A stretch of 64,000 nt of DNA from Microvelia longipes (taxonomy: Eukaryota; Arthropoda; Insecta; Hemiptera; Veliidae): assembly GCA_018340805.1 (NCBI GenBank), contig JACMZG010001863.1:21418085-21482084 (forward strand). The letters run 5' to 3'. The notes under the pieces were generated by a model. It ran no database searches. It was not told the origin of the DNA and saw only the letters and a program-made list of their open reading frames with translations. Position numbers and translations under genes: made by a program. Positions 44,038-54,500 of this stretch are shown piece after piece (the stretch's first letter is position 1; the number at the start of each line of letters is the position of its first letter).

Positions 44038-46062
44038 ATGAAAAAGGAAATTATTGGATACTGTATATCCGATGTAGAAATTTTAGCACAGTCGTGCTTG
44101 AAATTTAGAAAACTTATTATGCAAGAGGGGAACGTATGTCCTTTTACCGAGGCATGTACTCTTCCTTCGGCCTGTAATAAAGTGTTTAGAAGAAATTTCT
44201 TAAAAAAAGATACTATAGGAATAATACCTAAGAAAGGTTACAGATGGAACGATATCCAGTCTAAAATAGCTGTCCAGTGGTTGATTTGGGAAGAACGTCG
44301 AAACAATATTGATATTATTCATGCTGCCAAAAGTAAAGAAGCTATAGTGGCTGGTGTAAAAGTTGACGGGTATTGTAAACACACTAATCAAGTGTTTGAA
44401 TTTCACGGGTGCTTTTTTCATGGATGCCCGAGATGTATTCGGTACAATAGAAAGGAGCCCGTTCATGATGACCCTATGGATACAATGGAGAACCGTTTTA
44501 TTAGTACTAATATGAAAGTAGAGCGTTTAAGAAGTAAAGGTTATGACGTCATTGAAAAATGGGAATGTGACTTTACAAAAGAAGTGGAAGAAGATTCTAG
44601 TATCAGAGAGTACATTAGTACACACCCTCTGGTTACAACAAATTTACCTCTTAATCCTAGGGAAAGTTTTTATGGAGGTCGAACAGGTGCTACTAAAACA
44701 TATTACAAAGTTAAAGAAAACGAAAAGATAAAATATGTAGACGTGTGTTCGTTATACCCTTGGGTGAATAAGTTTGGTAAATATCCCGTGGGTCACCCAG
44801 AAATTTACGTCGGTGATGTTAAATGTCGTCAACTAAATTTAAATTGTACAGAAGGTCTAATTAAATGTAAAATATTACCACCGCAAGACTTGTATCACCC
44901 TGTATTACCAATGAAATGTAACGGTAGGTTAATGTTTTCGCTTTGTCGGTCCTGTACTGAAGAATTAAAGAAAAAATGTGATCATAGTGTGGAAGAGAGA
45001 GCCATAACAGGGACATGGGTTATAGACGAAGTTAGAAAAGCCATAGAAAAAGGGTATCACGTGGTACATATTTATGAAATATGGAAGTATGAAACTATTC
45101 AGTACAACAAAGATACCGAGGGGCTTTTTACTGGTTTTATAAACAAATTTTTAAGGATTAAGCAACAGGCTTCCGGCTGGCCTCTTCACTGTTCAAATCA
45201 AGAATCAAAAAACCAGTATATTAAAGAATATTTAGAAAAGGAGGGTGTTAAACTTAATCCTGATGAAATAGCTTTTAATCCTGGCTTAAGATTATTAGGT
45301 AAAAGCCTAATTACAAGTTTCTGGGGTAAATTGGGTCAGAAAGAAAATCAGCCTAAGAGTACGATTGTTAACAAAGCGGAGGAGTTTTTTAAAATCTTGT
45401 CAGATCCTGCTATTCAAGTGAATAATATAACAATGATAAATGACACGACAGTGATCATTAACTGGGAATACAAAGAAGAATGTTTCAATGTTCTTCCTAC
45501 TGTAAATGTTGTTTTGGCAGCTTACACGACTGCCCAAGCAAGATTAAAACTCTACGACTATTTGGACAAGCTAGATAATCGGGTGGTATATTTTGATACA
45601 GATTGTACAATATACATTTCTCAACCAGGAAAATATGAAGTTCCAGTAGGTAGCTTCTTAGGGGATATGACGGATGAACTAGAAGTTTACGGAAAAGGAA
45701 GCTATATTAAAGAGTTTGTATCTGGTGGGCCGAAGAACTACGCGTATAAAGTTTATAGTCCTCAAAATAACTCGTATCACACTGTGTGTAAAGTCAAAGG
45801 GATAACTATAAACTATGAGGCATCAAAAGATGTCAACTTTGAAAAAATGAGAGACATGGTACTGAAAGATGAACCCCCAAAGTATATTTGTACGAAACAG
45901 ATAAGAAGAACCAAAGCTCACGATGTGGTTACTGTAAATGGACAGAAGATATTTCAACTTAACTTTAGGAAAAGAAAACTATTAGAAAATTATGACTCTT
46001 TGCCTTGGGGGTACAAAAAAAGAAAATTAGATGTAAGTGAAATTAAAGTTTGTAACTCCTAA
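44038..46062 (+). CDS. DNA polymerase B, Exo III and polymerase domain (ORF c, 674 aa)
   Basis: It begins just before Exo III (YCISD, Y8 and D12), so Met 1 is an internal residue. It then carries a HGCFFHGC motif (123-130) of Polinton and plasmid polymerases, FYGGRTGA (211-218), Pol A YVDVCSLYPW (233-242), Pol B LGKSLITSFWGKLGQ (420-434), Pol C YFDTDCTIYI (518-527) and a GGPKNYAYK thumb block (563-571). Pol B has Thr where many family members have Asn before the SFWG, and Pol C has Cys for the usual Ser in DTDS. Both catalytic Asp residues of Pol C (520, 522) and Asp 235 of Pol A are intact. The stop at 46060 is followed by a poly(A) signal. Same frame as ORF b. Confidence 0.9.
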   Translation: MKKEIIGYCISDVEILAQSCLKFRKLIMQEGNVCPFTEACTLPSACNKVFRRNFLKKDTIGIIPKKGYRWNDIQSKIAVQWLIWEERRNNIDIIHAAKSKEAIVAGVKVDGYCKHTNQVFEFHGCFFHGCPRCIRYNRKEPVHDDPMDTMENRFISTNMKVERLRSKGYDVIEKWECDFTKEVEEDSSIREYISTHPLVTTNLPLNPRESFYGGRTGATKTYYKVKENEKIKYVDVCSLYPWVNKFGKYPVGHPEIYVGDVKCRQLNLNCTEGLIKCKILPPQDLYHPVLPMKCNGRLMFSLCRSCTEELKKKCDHSVEERAITGTWVIDEVRKAIEKGYHVVHIYEIWKYETIQYNKDTEGLFTGFINKFLRIKQQASGWPLHCSNQESKNQYIKEYLEKEGVKLNPDEIAFNPGLRLLGKSLITSFWGKLGQKENQPKSTIVNKAEEFFKILSDPAIQVNNITMINDTTVIINWEYKEECFNVLPTVNVVLAAYTTAQARLKLYDYLDKLDNRVVYFDTDCTIYISQPGKYEVPVGSFLGDMTDELEVYGKGSYIKEFVSGGPKNYAYKVYSPQNNSYHTVCKVKGITINYEASKDVNFEKMRDMVLKDEPPKYICTKQIRRTKAHDVVTVNGQKIFQLNFRKRKLLENYDSLPWGYKKRKLDVSEIKVCNS

Positions 46063-46077
46063 AAATGTATTTATGTA

Positions 46078-46083
46078 AATAAA
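46078..46083 (+). terminator. Poly(A) signal AATAAA of the polymerase gene
   Basis: AATAAA lies 16 bases after the stop codon at 46060-46062 and is followed by an AT-rich stretch with TTGTGTTATT. Compact 3' ends of this type suit a viral or transposon gene. Confidence 0.6.
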
Positions 46084-46203
46084 ATAATTAAAACCTTGTA
46101 CTTAACTTGTGTTATTAACCTTCAAACCTAAAATACAATAGGAAATGAAAGAAAACAATTCTTAATAAAATAATTTACTAAAATATAATAACCTAAACAT
46201 AAC

Positions 46204-47830
46204 AAATAAAGTGTTTAAGAAGATTGAATGAGTGGGTGAGTACGAAGTATGTAGAGTGGAGTGTAGTTGTGGCGCATGCGCCCTCTATCTCTTACTACCC
46301 AAATAGGATGTACACACAACCGTATGTACTCTACAAACGAGTTATGCTGAAGGAGATACGGGACTTGGCTAAGAACTCTATCTGCTTAATCTGTCACATG
46401 ATAGAAGAAGAAAGTATATACTAATTGGACCAAAGAAAGTGGTTGGTGGAGGGAGGGGGGGGGTGTATTTTAATGACCTAAACCACTAAGGGGTGTTGTG
46501 ATTGGAGAAGGAGGATGGGGGGGGGTAGTAATCATGAGAACATGGGTATCATAATGGGGGGTACTGTAAAAGTCATAAGAATCTAGCAAAAAGTATTTAG
46601 AGGGAGGCAATCCTACTCTCCCCATATGGAGTCACACTTATGACAGTTTTCCTAGTATCTTGTCATATTTGCTACTCAAATCAAATAAGTCATGCCTAAA
46701 AAGTAAAGTTTTGATGACCCTAAAGGATTATGGTATTCGAAAAACTATGGCTATAACTTGTAATAAGAAGCTAGAAAGCTGACCAAGAAGTTATTCACAG
46801 TTAGCAAGTATTTTAGAGGGTGTGCTGTAGAAAAAGGAGTGGGGGTATTATAACTGAAAACTAAACATAACGCAAGAATTTTGGGTAAGAAATATGTTTA
46901 ACCCCATATAATAGAGGTATCAGGTGAAAAAATTTGGTGAAGTAGATGGTAGGGGTAGTATGGTTACAAAGTAGCCACCCGACATGCGTTATGGGTGGGG
47001 TAGGCTCTGCAAGACATATTAAATCTGGTCATAAGTAGTAGAGGGATAAAATCAAATAAATGTCCGTTTTAAGGCCTTTCGACCCTTCAGGGTATGGACT
47101 CTGCAGAAACCACCTCAGGTAGATTTTATCTACTATCCGCTAAGAATTAATTAAAGTTGGCGAAATCTGTTAATTAGAAATACCATTTATATAATCTTAG
47201 CACTGGCTGCGAACCCGAGTCCTCCTGCATACAAGTCGCGTACTATAACGATCACGGCCACTGAGGTAGATGAACCGGATTTTATGTTTTGAAAAATAAA
47301 CACGCAGCAAGGGTTGAGGAGAGGGAGGCTCTTCGTTAGGTAAACTCATACGATAGGAGTATAAGATGAAAAATTAGACTAAAACCAAGTCTTAAGTAGA
47401 GGGGGGTGGGGGGGGGGGTATAACTGAAAACTAATATGGAGCAAGAGTTAGGAGAGGGGTGGTTCATCGTTAAATAAACTCATACGGTATCAGTCGAAAA
47501 ATCTGTTCTTAAGTAAAGGAGTGGGGTGGGTGATGTAAGAGTTGTGGGGAGTGGTAGGATCTACATGAAATATCATAATAAGGTATGTAAATACAAGGAG
47601 AGACGAAATTTAGTTAAGTCTAGTGTACGAGCATAATACATCGAAAAGGGGGGAGGGGTACATAGTAAGGGTAGAGGGTGTTCAAGGAAGTAGCCATCCA
47701 TTTATACCTAACGATATACCGATCAAGGATGATCAATTCACAATGCTTCTAGGTAAGGGGCGTGGCCTAGGGGGAGGAGTGGGGTGCTCCAAGTCGCTGC
47801 ATTACCTACTATTGAATGTTTCTAAGAATA
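46204..47830. repeat. G-rich repeat region downstream of the polymerase gene
   Basis: Repeated runs of 6-12 G on the plus strand (about 46448, 46517, 47401-47419), with the recurring block GTGGGGGTATTATAACTGAA or its variants (46841, 47405-47425). A ~60 bp direct repeat with GCAAGNGTTNNGAGAGGG and CTCATACG-type text occurs at about 47305 and 47440. It could form G-quadruplexes. ORFs here (46224-46424, 47623-47835) are not recognisable proteins. It may contain the end of the inserted polymerase unit. Confidence 0.6.
47204..47262 (-). tRNA. tRNA-His-like fragment, probably a SINE head or pseudogene
   Basis: On the minus strand GGCCGTGATCGTTATAGTAC, then GCGACTTGTATGCAGG and CTCGGGTTCGCAGCC, recall the order of tRNA-His (GCCGTGATCG acceptor/D region, GCGTTGTGGCCGC anticodon region, GGTTCGAATCC T loop). 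The D loop is shortened, the anticodon position reads GTA or is shifted, and the acceptor ends do not pair. It is not a working tRNA. Pol III box A and B remnants suggest a tRNA-derived SINE. Confidence 0.4.
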
Positions 47831-47835
47831 ATTGA

Positions 47836-48885
47836 AAGCATATGCTATTTAGTGACATATCTAATCGCTTGAGATGTGTTTATTGATTAAACGAATGATC
47901 AAATAATGACAGTTAATTGTACAAAATATAGCCGTGTGAAAATGCAATTATCGTAGTCCACTGTTTTATTTTCTTTGAACATAAGTTAATTATTATAAAT
48001 ACTTGTTGGTTGAGGAGAAACTACCATAAGGATTTATTGCATTGTTTTCGTTTAGTTTCCAAATTAAATAAACTCATAAAGATCACCGTCAGCGCCAATA
48101 AAACAGATCGTGTGAGAATATATTTTCAATATCATAAAAACTCTTTGGTTATACTGGACTAATTTATATAGAAAAGGGTACCCGTTCGTTCATCTTGGAA
48201 GATGAAAATGTTTAACAATCACATGACACACAATCACATGACATTGCCGAATCCCTCCCTCAGAAATAAAAAAAATCATACTTAGTCCTTTGAAAATTGG
48301 TTTTTGACAGTTTATTAACTATTATATTAAATATTAAAAAACCCCAATTTTATACATCAGTATGAAATGGGAAGTCGAGGACACTCGCTTGATTGCAATT
48401 TACAACATAAAATGTTTTGCAAAAAAATATGCTGCTTCATGATTTTATTTTATCGTCTGGATTGATCGTATTTTGAAAAATATGATATTTCAGTTAGTAG
48501 AGAAAAGGTAGTTTGGGTACAAAAAACAAAGCAGAAGAGGATCATCGACTGGAGACTATGGGATCAAAGAAATTAGAGTCTCTGGAGCAGCATCTTTAAA
48601 CAATCCACTCTCTTAACCCTACTTTATACTCTACTTTTAACTAAATTTAGTTATAAAATATAATAACTTTTTTTGTATAAAGAAAAATGGCAAACAAAAG
48701 AATTAAATAAAAAAATGTTAGTTTATACAGAGGTTTAGGATTAATAAATAAAATTATTCTTCTCACTAATGCAAAAAAAATCTAGTAACTGCTACTTTGC
48801 TAATGAATTATATATATATTATGTATTATATTATATAATAATAATAATTGTTGTATAATTGTGTTATTTTTATTGTTATTATATT
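47836..48885. other. No supportable gene
   Basis: AT-rich with no recognisable feature. CAATCACATGACA is locally repeated near 48219-48242. Confidence 0.4.
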
Positions 48886-48894
48886 TATATTTAT

Positions 48895-48963
<69 letters not shown>
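48886..48963. repeat. (TA)n microsatellite
   Basis: TA tract preceded by TTATTATATTTATA-type sequence. Confidence 0.95.
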
Positions 48964-48966
<3 letters not shown>

Positions 48967-51216
48967 GTCTAGTCTAATTTAATGAAACATCGATAGAGTA
49001 GAGGAATATAATGTCAAATAAACAATTATTTCTTAGTTCAAACTTTTTGTTTGAAGATATAAATAAATTAAAATAAGAAGGAAATAAAATGATCTACAGC
49101 TGAAATTATGAGTACAATCCAAAAAGAGCTAAGAGTTTTACATTACATCGCGTGTTTGTGTTATTTGTTTAGTATTTTCTAAGATAATATGAAACATTAC
49201 TAAAAGAATTGTATTGTTAATTGTGGCCAGTATAACATGCTAAGACCAAGCAAACAAAGGTATTGAATTAAACGGGTTAATTTAACTCAACTGTCACACA
49301 TAGTAAGGTATGGGTTATGTTGAAATTGTAGGGTTTATTTCCCTTAGGGGAACAAAGCTGGAGAGAGAGAAATATAGCCATTATCTCTGAGTTTCCTGTT
49401 CGTTGCCGTTTATTATAACACTGACGACACACACTACCGTTTTCTTTTTCGATAAAGGCACAATAGACATCATGTTATGAAATATGTAACAATTCTACCA
49501 CATTATTGTTATTATATTTTACTTAAGTTATGCTAAATTATTGTCATCTTGCAATAGCTAGATGACATTGAATAATGGTGATGAATGTATTCAGTGTACC
49601 CATAAAATGTGTATAGAATAAATTGTAACAATTTCAAAGAACAACATAGATATTGGATTTTTATGGCACATGTTGCAAATAAAATAGTTTATTATGTTAC
49701 AAGATTGTGTAGAAGGTCTTTTTTTTAATATGGTGACTTCATTTACTGTCGAGTGAAGCAAGATAGTATAAGAAGCCGAGGTAGTAAAAGCCATTCCCTA
49801 TCCTAGTCGTGTAGCATATGCTATTTCTTTCAGGTATAGTAATAGTAAACAAGTATTTATAGAAGAAAAACAGTATAAAAAAATAAAAAAATCTTCCAGT
49901 ACACTTCTTTCGATCGCCTCATTGGCCAAAAGTTTTAATTGTAGAGGCGTATTTTCAATGTGTAAATCACTATCTATGATTATTGAACACTTTATGATAA
50001 ATAATTAATAACTCACTTTCCGAAATCGAGGAAACTTCGTTAACAAAAACGTTCGATTATTTATTTGGTAAACAAAAAAAAGAAACAAGAACAAGAAAGT
50101 TAATACTATAACCGTGTAGTAAACTACTAGCGCCCACGTTGTGGACATTTGAGGAACTTCGCGAGTAACAATAAAAAATTATTTTACTGTCACCGACAAT
50201 TAAAAAAAACTACGAAACTGTCGCAGACTGTAAAAAACGCATTACACCTACTTTTTTTTATTAAAGTAAAGTGCCTCCTTTACAACAGCTCGAAAAAATA
50301 AAATTCATGGTTAAATACAGAGAACTGATGAATACGATTAACTTCGTAAGAAATTAGAAATAGGATAGATAAGAACTCATTTTCACCTCTGGAACTTAAA
50401 TTGGATTACAATGTATATAATACTTCCCTTGCACTATTTTCCTGTACAATTTAGTTTATCTTCAATTGGCCTGCATTAAATGGTACAAATTAAAATAAAC
50501 TTAAGCATCGAAGTAATAATTTTTCTTAAATACGTATGTACTAATATTATTTATAAACTACTTTGTTATACACAATACTTCCTACCTACTTGTATGCTCT
50601 TTTAAGGGCCGAGTAAACTAAGTTTTTTTTTATCTTGTTTGTTATAAAGACTCAATCTTTTTATTTGATTATTAAAGGACAAAATCTTATACCTCAATTT
50701 TTTATCCCTTTTGGTTTATTGGTTTAAGAAACCGGAAATTGGAAACAATGTAAGGCCTTTATTGAAAAATAAGATAAAAATTCAACCATGTATGCGTGAA
50801 GATGATAGGGCACGGTAAGAAGCCCTTTACGGAACACTTCAAGAAATCCTTAAGGACTAGACGCTGTAAAGATACAAAAAGACTCTTTGAGGCAACTTCA
50901 AGGAGACGAAACCTAAAGAATTTATGAGAAACAAAGCTTTTTTTAGCTTGAGAAAAAGTGTTAAGTTACAAACAAAGAAAAGCACTACTGTGAGATCTCA
51001 GTCAAGTTGTGGAAAATAAAGACAAATGGTTGTAAATGAACACGTCTACCAGGCCTAAGCGGTACTTGTCTTGACACTGCACCATTCTCAGACAAAAAAA
51101 AGTTTAAAATTTGCAAAACGCTTTAATTTAACATTGCTGGCAGTTTGTTGTGATATTTAAATAAAAGTTGTCAGAAATTCTATGAAAAACTTTAATTGTT
51201 GCATTATCTAAAAGAT
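48964..51216. other. No supportable gene
   Basis: AT-rich with short chance ORFs (for example 49591-49794 minus). No repeat structure was noticed. Confidence 0.4.
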
Positions 51217-51576
51217 CTTTAAATAAAAACATATTAATTGCTTAAAAGTCCTATTTTTTAATATATAATAATTAACTAAGCTTTCGACTAAAAATTAGTC
51301 AACATCAGAGTTTAACAACATAAAATATAAAATAAAAAAACAATTTTACAAACTGCATCATATTGCACCTTGGTATGGTTTGGTAAGCTATTAAAGCTTA
51401 TAAGGATAGCTTACCAAACCATACAAAGGTGCAATATGATGTAGTTTGTAAAATTGTTTTTTTATTTTATATTGTTAAACTCTGATGATGACTAATTTTT
51501 AGTCGAAAGCTTAGTTAATTATTATATATTAAAAAATATAGGACTTTTGAGTAATTATTCTGTTTTTATTTATTTG
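51217..51576. mobile_element. Second Penelope-like terminal repeat palindrome
   Basis: Imperfect reverse-complement arms of about 170 bp centre near 51397. Inner arms TATGGTTTGGTAAGCTAT and ATAGCTTACCAAACCATA flank a short loop. Outer arms include TAATTAACTAAGCTTTCGAC against GTCGAAAGCTTAGTTAATTA and AAAAGTCC against GGACTTTT. A hammerhead-like core is present in the right arm and a one-base-changed version in the left arm. The sequence is unrelated to the palindrome at 8437 except for that architecture. Confidence 0.75.
51471..51520 (+). ncRNA. Hammerhead ribozyme-like motif in second palindrome
   Basis: Core CTGATGA (51482-51488), then one extra T, a 6 bp stem II (GACTAA 51490-51495 with TTAGTC 51499-51504), GAAA (51505-51508), minimal stem III AGCT (51508-51511) and cleavage nucleotide T51512. 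Stem I pairs AACT (51478-51481) with AGTT (51513-51516). The layout and the extra T match the motif at 8671-8732 although the stems differ completely. On the minus strand of the left arm the core reads CTGATGT (about 51305-51311), a probable inactivating change. Confidence 0.6.
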
Positions 51577-54500
51577 TTTATAAGTCTACAAAAATGAAAC
51601 TTTTAAATAAATCTTTACTTTACTGATGAATTTGTGTTATGATCTTCAACTTAGCATTAAGTTGAAGATAAGTTGACATTCGCACCTACCATGAGCGTAG
51701 TACACCTACGCCATGATAGTAACTTCTCCGATCTTATCACGCTATATAGAGGAAAGTAAAATAAAATAAATTGTGTTAAGATTGGGTTCTTCCAAATTTA
51801 GACATTTGGTATAAGAAACGGAGTTTCATCAAAATAAAACGTCTCCTATATTTTTTAAGCATTTTTGTTCATATAAACTTCTTCCTGTTTGAGGGATAAG
51901 AAAATAAAACTGTGTTAGCAAAGCACGCGTGTTTAAAACAAAGAAGGGTGTAATAGTTTTATACTCTAAGAGTGTAAGTGTCATCTCGAGAGAAATCCTT
52001 TCCCATGGAGTCTGCCTGAGAAGTTCACAAAATTAATTAGAACTAACTTAAACATTGTTTCTGTAAAACTTTTATAATCACATTAGCAACTCTTACTACA
52101 ACAGTTTCATACTAATTAGTAAGATTTTTCAACTTGCGGAAGATTCTTTATGGTTAATCAAATGATTAAATCGTTGTGGCTTCTTTAAGAAAAATTCTAT
52201 AACATTTTTAGAGAATATCCAAAGAATAAAACAAAACAAAACTACTTCAATAGATTAAGAGAATGATTCTTTAATCAAATTATTGATCAAGGATAAAAAA
52301 TAGGGCTTAATCACTTATCAAAGAAACGTAAGCAATCTTACCGTCAGCGTGTCCTACTCGAAACTGAATCATGTCACCCCTGAGCCCTTGACTATATAAC
52401 TCTTACAACGCTTTCCAAAATGAAGCTGCTGCGCTAGATGGCCGCTATAATTCTAGCGGAAAGAGGCGGAAATCATAAAGCTCGAGCAAAACACGCCGCG
52501 AAATCGAGCATATGGTTTAAGCACATATGCATGTACATGTACATGTACATAAGTACATGTACATAAGTACATGTACATATGCTTTATACTTATCGCAGTC
52601 ACCTTTTAACTATTTGATATAATTTATCGTTGTGTTTTTATTTTATTCTATTGATGTTCTATATTTTAGATTTTTTAATAACTTTTAAGGATAATTATTA
52701 AATATAACAATAATTAATAAATATCCATACATGTTACAATTATTTGTTGTTTGCTATATTACTCAATTAAAAAAGTCAAGAAAAGTATTTAACAATTATC
52801 TAAAAATATTTAGATGTACAGGACTGGGAAGAAAGCCTTCTGCTCCCTCCTCCTCAAGTAGGAACCGTTAAACCTGTAATAAAACCTGGGTGACTTTTCT
52901 TGTGTAAAGAGGAATTCATTTTAGAGGTATTATGCACTTCGGGTGTATCAACTAACGAGCTAAGGCGAAAATAAAAAGCATAATTTTCTGTTGAAAATTC
53001 AGAACAATGAATTTTATAAAATGGTATAGATGGGCGGCCTCGACTCTATAAATAATTGCAAGCTAATTTACGTCTTGAATTTTTGTCCTTGGCCATTCTT
53101 GTAGCATCTAGAGGCAAAAGCGTTTAAATTAAATTATTTGGCTTAAAATTTCCCCTTGATTATTGGTTATAAGATTATTTGACCATTGTAATATAAATTG
53201 CTTACCTAAATATAATGTTATAACTATTTAGCTTCAGTGTTTTCGAGGCTATTCACAGCCAAGGTAGTAAAGGCTTTATAATTATTCCATTACCATTGTT
53301 AGTCACTAAAACTTTTTCTAGCTCTAAAATTACTCTAGGAAGCTAGCATTCAACTATAGATAACTGGCAACAAATTCAGTAAAAAAAATAACACCCACTA
53401 ACATGTCATTATTTATCTCGCTCCATGATAATACGACAAAATTATCTTTGTTTCTTTATTGTTATCGACGACATTTTCAATATTTTACGCATAATATTTT
53501 AAATATAAACCTTGTAAGGATATTTTTTAGAAGAGTAAACGTACAAACAAAAAAACTAATTTTATTTAAAAATGACAAGACCTTGGTTGGAGTTTTAGCA
53601 AGGTTAGATCTTTGGTTTTATTCAAAGTTGAATACAAGTTTGATTAGGGTCCAGGTCGTATCAGGGAACCGACCGTATCAATTAGAATTTTGCGGTCAGG
53701 AAAGGGTTGAACGAAATCCTTTTTAACAGCTTCTTCTTCATCTTCATACCTTCTTCCTCTTCTCCTACCATCTTGTTTCAATGTAACAAGATATTTTATT
53801 TGTCTAACAGTTAACAGGAATAAAAAAATAATTTAATTTATTATGGTTTTAAATTACAGTTTAACTACCAAAAAGCTCCTTTTTATAGGGATTAAATACT
53901 ATCAAGAGAAGACAGTATATTTTGTTTTATATAAAAAACCTAATTAGCCGAATAGTAGAAGGTTGAGTAGCTATATCGCAAACTAGTTTTTAATGCCATG
54001 TAATTACTTAACTAGATTAATTTATAATTAATTTAAGCACTTGTAATCGATAAAATAAAATAGTTCTGGGTATTCACCCAAACATTGATCAGCCCTTAAT
54101 TTCGTTTGACTTTAATCAGTTTTAATAAATAAATAAAAATTTGGAGATTGTATCCACAGTTACACTAAAACCGTTGTTTTATTTAACCCTAATGGATACA
54201 GTCTCTAAATCAAGACATAATTAAGGGTAAAATCAGCATCAATTTGTAAACAAATAAATAATTAGCGAAACATCTTTTTTGTACAACTCTATAATTATTT
54301 AGAGAAGTTTGACTTTAGTTCTACGATTATTTAGATAGAAAGCTATAGATACCCCCTTGGGTCATCTTCAGAGGTTAATAATAATAATAATGATATTATA
54401 TTATTAAATAAATAATAATCATTTTATATGACTATAAAGTAAAATAGTAATAGCAAAGTAATGGTTAACAGTATTCTTTTTTTTGTATGTTTAATTACTT

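Larger units (their letters stand above)
42275..46062 (+). pseudogene. polB: Protein-primed family B DNA polymerase (Polinton/adintovirus type), three frameshifts
   Basis: One gene of about 1,260 codons, a normal length for Polinton/Maverick and adintovirus polymerases, now in three ORFs. In order: an N-terminal conserved region with an NTDNLCLIRAL motif, a Cys-rich zinc-binding region, Exo I (DLE), Exo II (NGGRFD), Exo III (YCISD), Pol A (DVCSLYP), Pol B (SFWGK) and Pol C (DTDC). Such enzymes copy linear genomes from a protein primer. The breaks are a one-base loss near 43011, a one-base loss near 43967 and a one-base gain near 44003. The last two compensate over about 36 bp, so most motifs stay in register. 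ATG 42275 is the first after the TATA/initiator and has A at -3. No integrase, packaging ATPase, protease or capsid gene is near. The gene may be a recent decaying insertion, or the breaks may be assembly errors. Confidence 0.88.

Noticed and set aside
44200..44731. Short ORFs on other frames inside the polymerase gene (44200-44466 minus, 44543-44731 plus)
   Set aside because: They are shadows of the polymerase reading frame, which carries the conserved motifs.
53403..53726. 107-codon plus-strand ORF
   Set aside because: Phe/Leu/Ile/Lys-rich composition typical of chance ORFs in AT-rich DNA, with no domain and no promoter or splice support.
54353..54375. Minus-strand CTGAAGATGACCC as another hammerhead
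   Set aside because: A stem II is possible but the GAAA and stem III are missing; at most a remnant.
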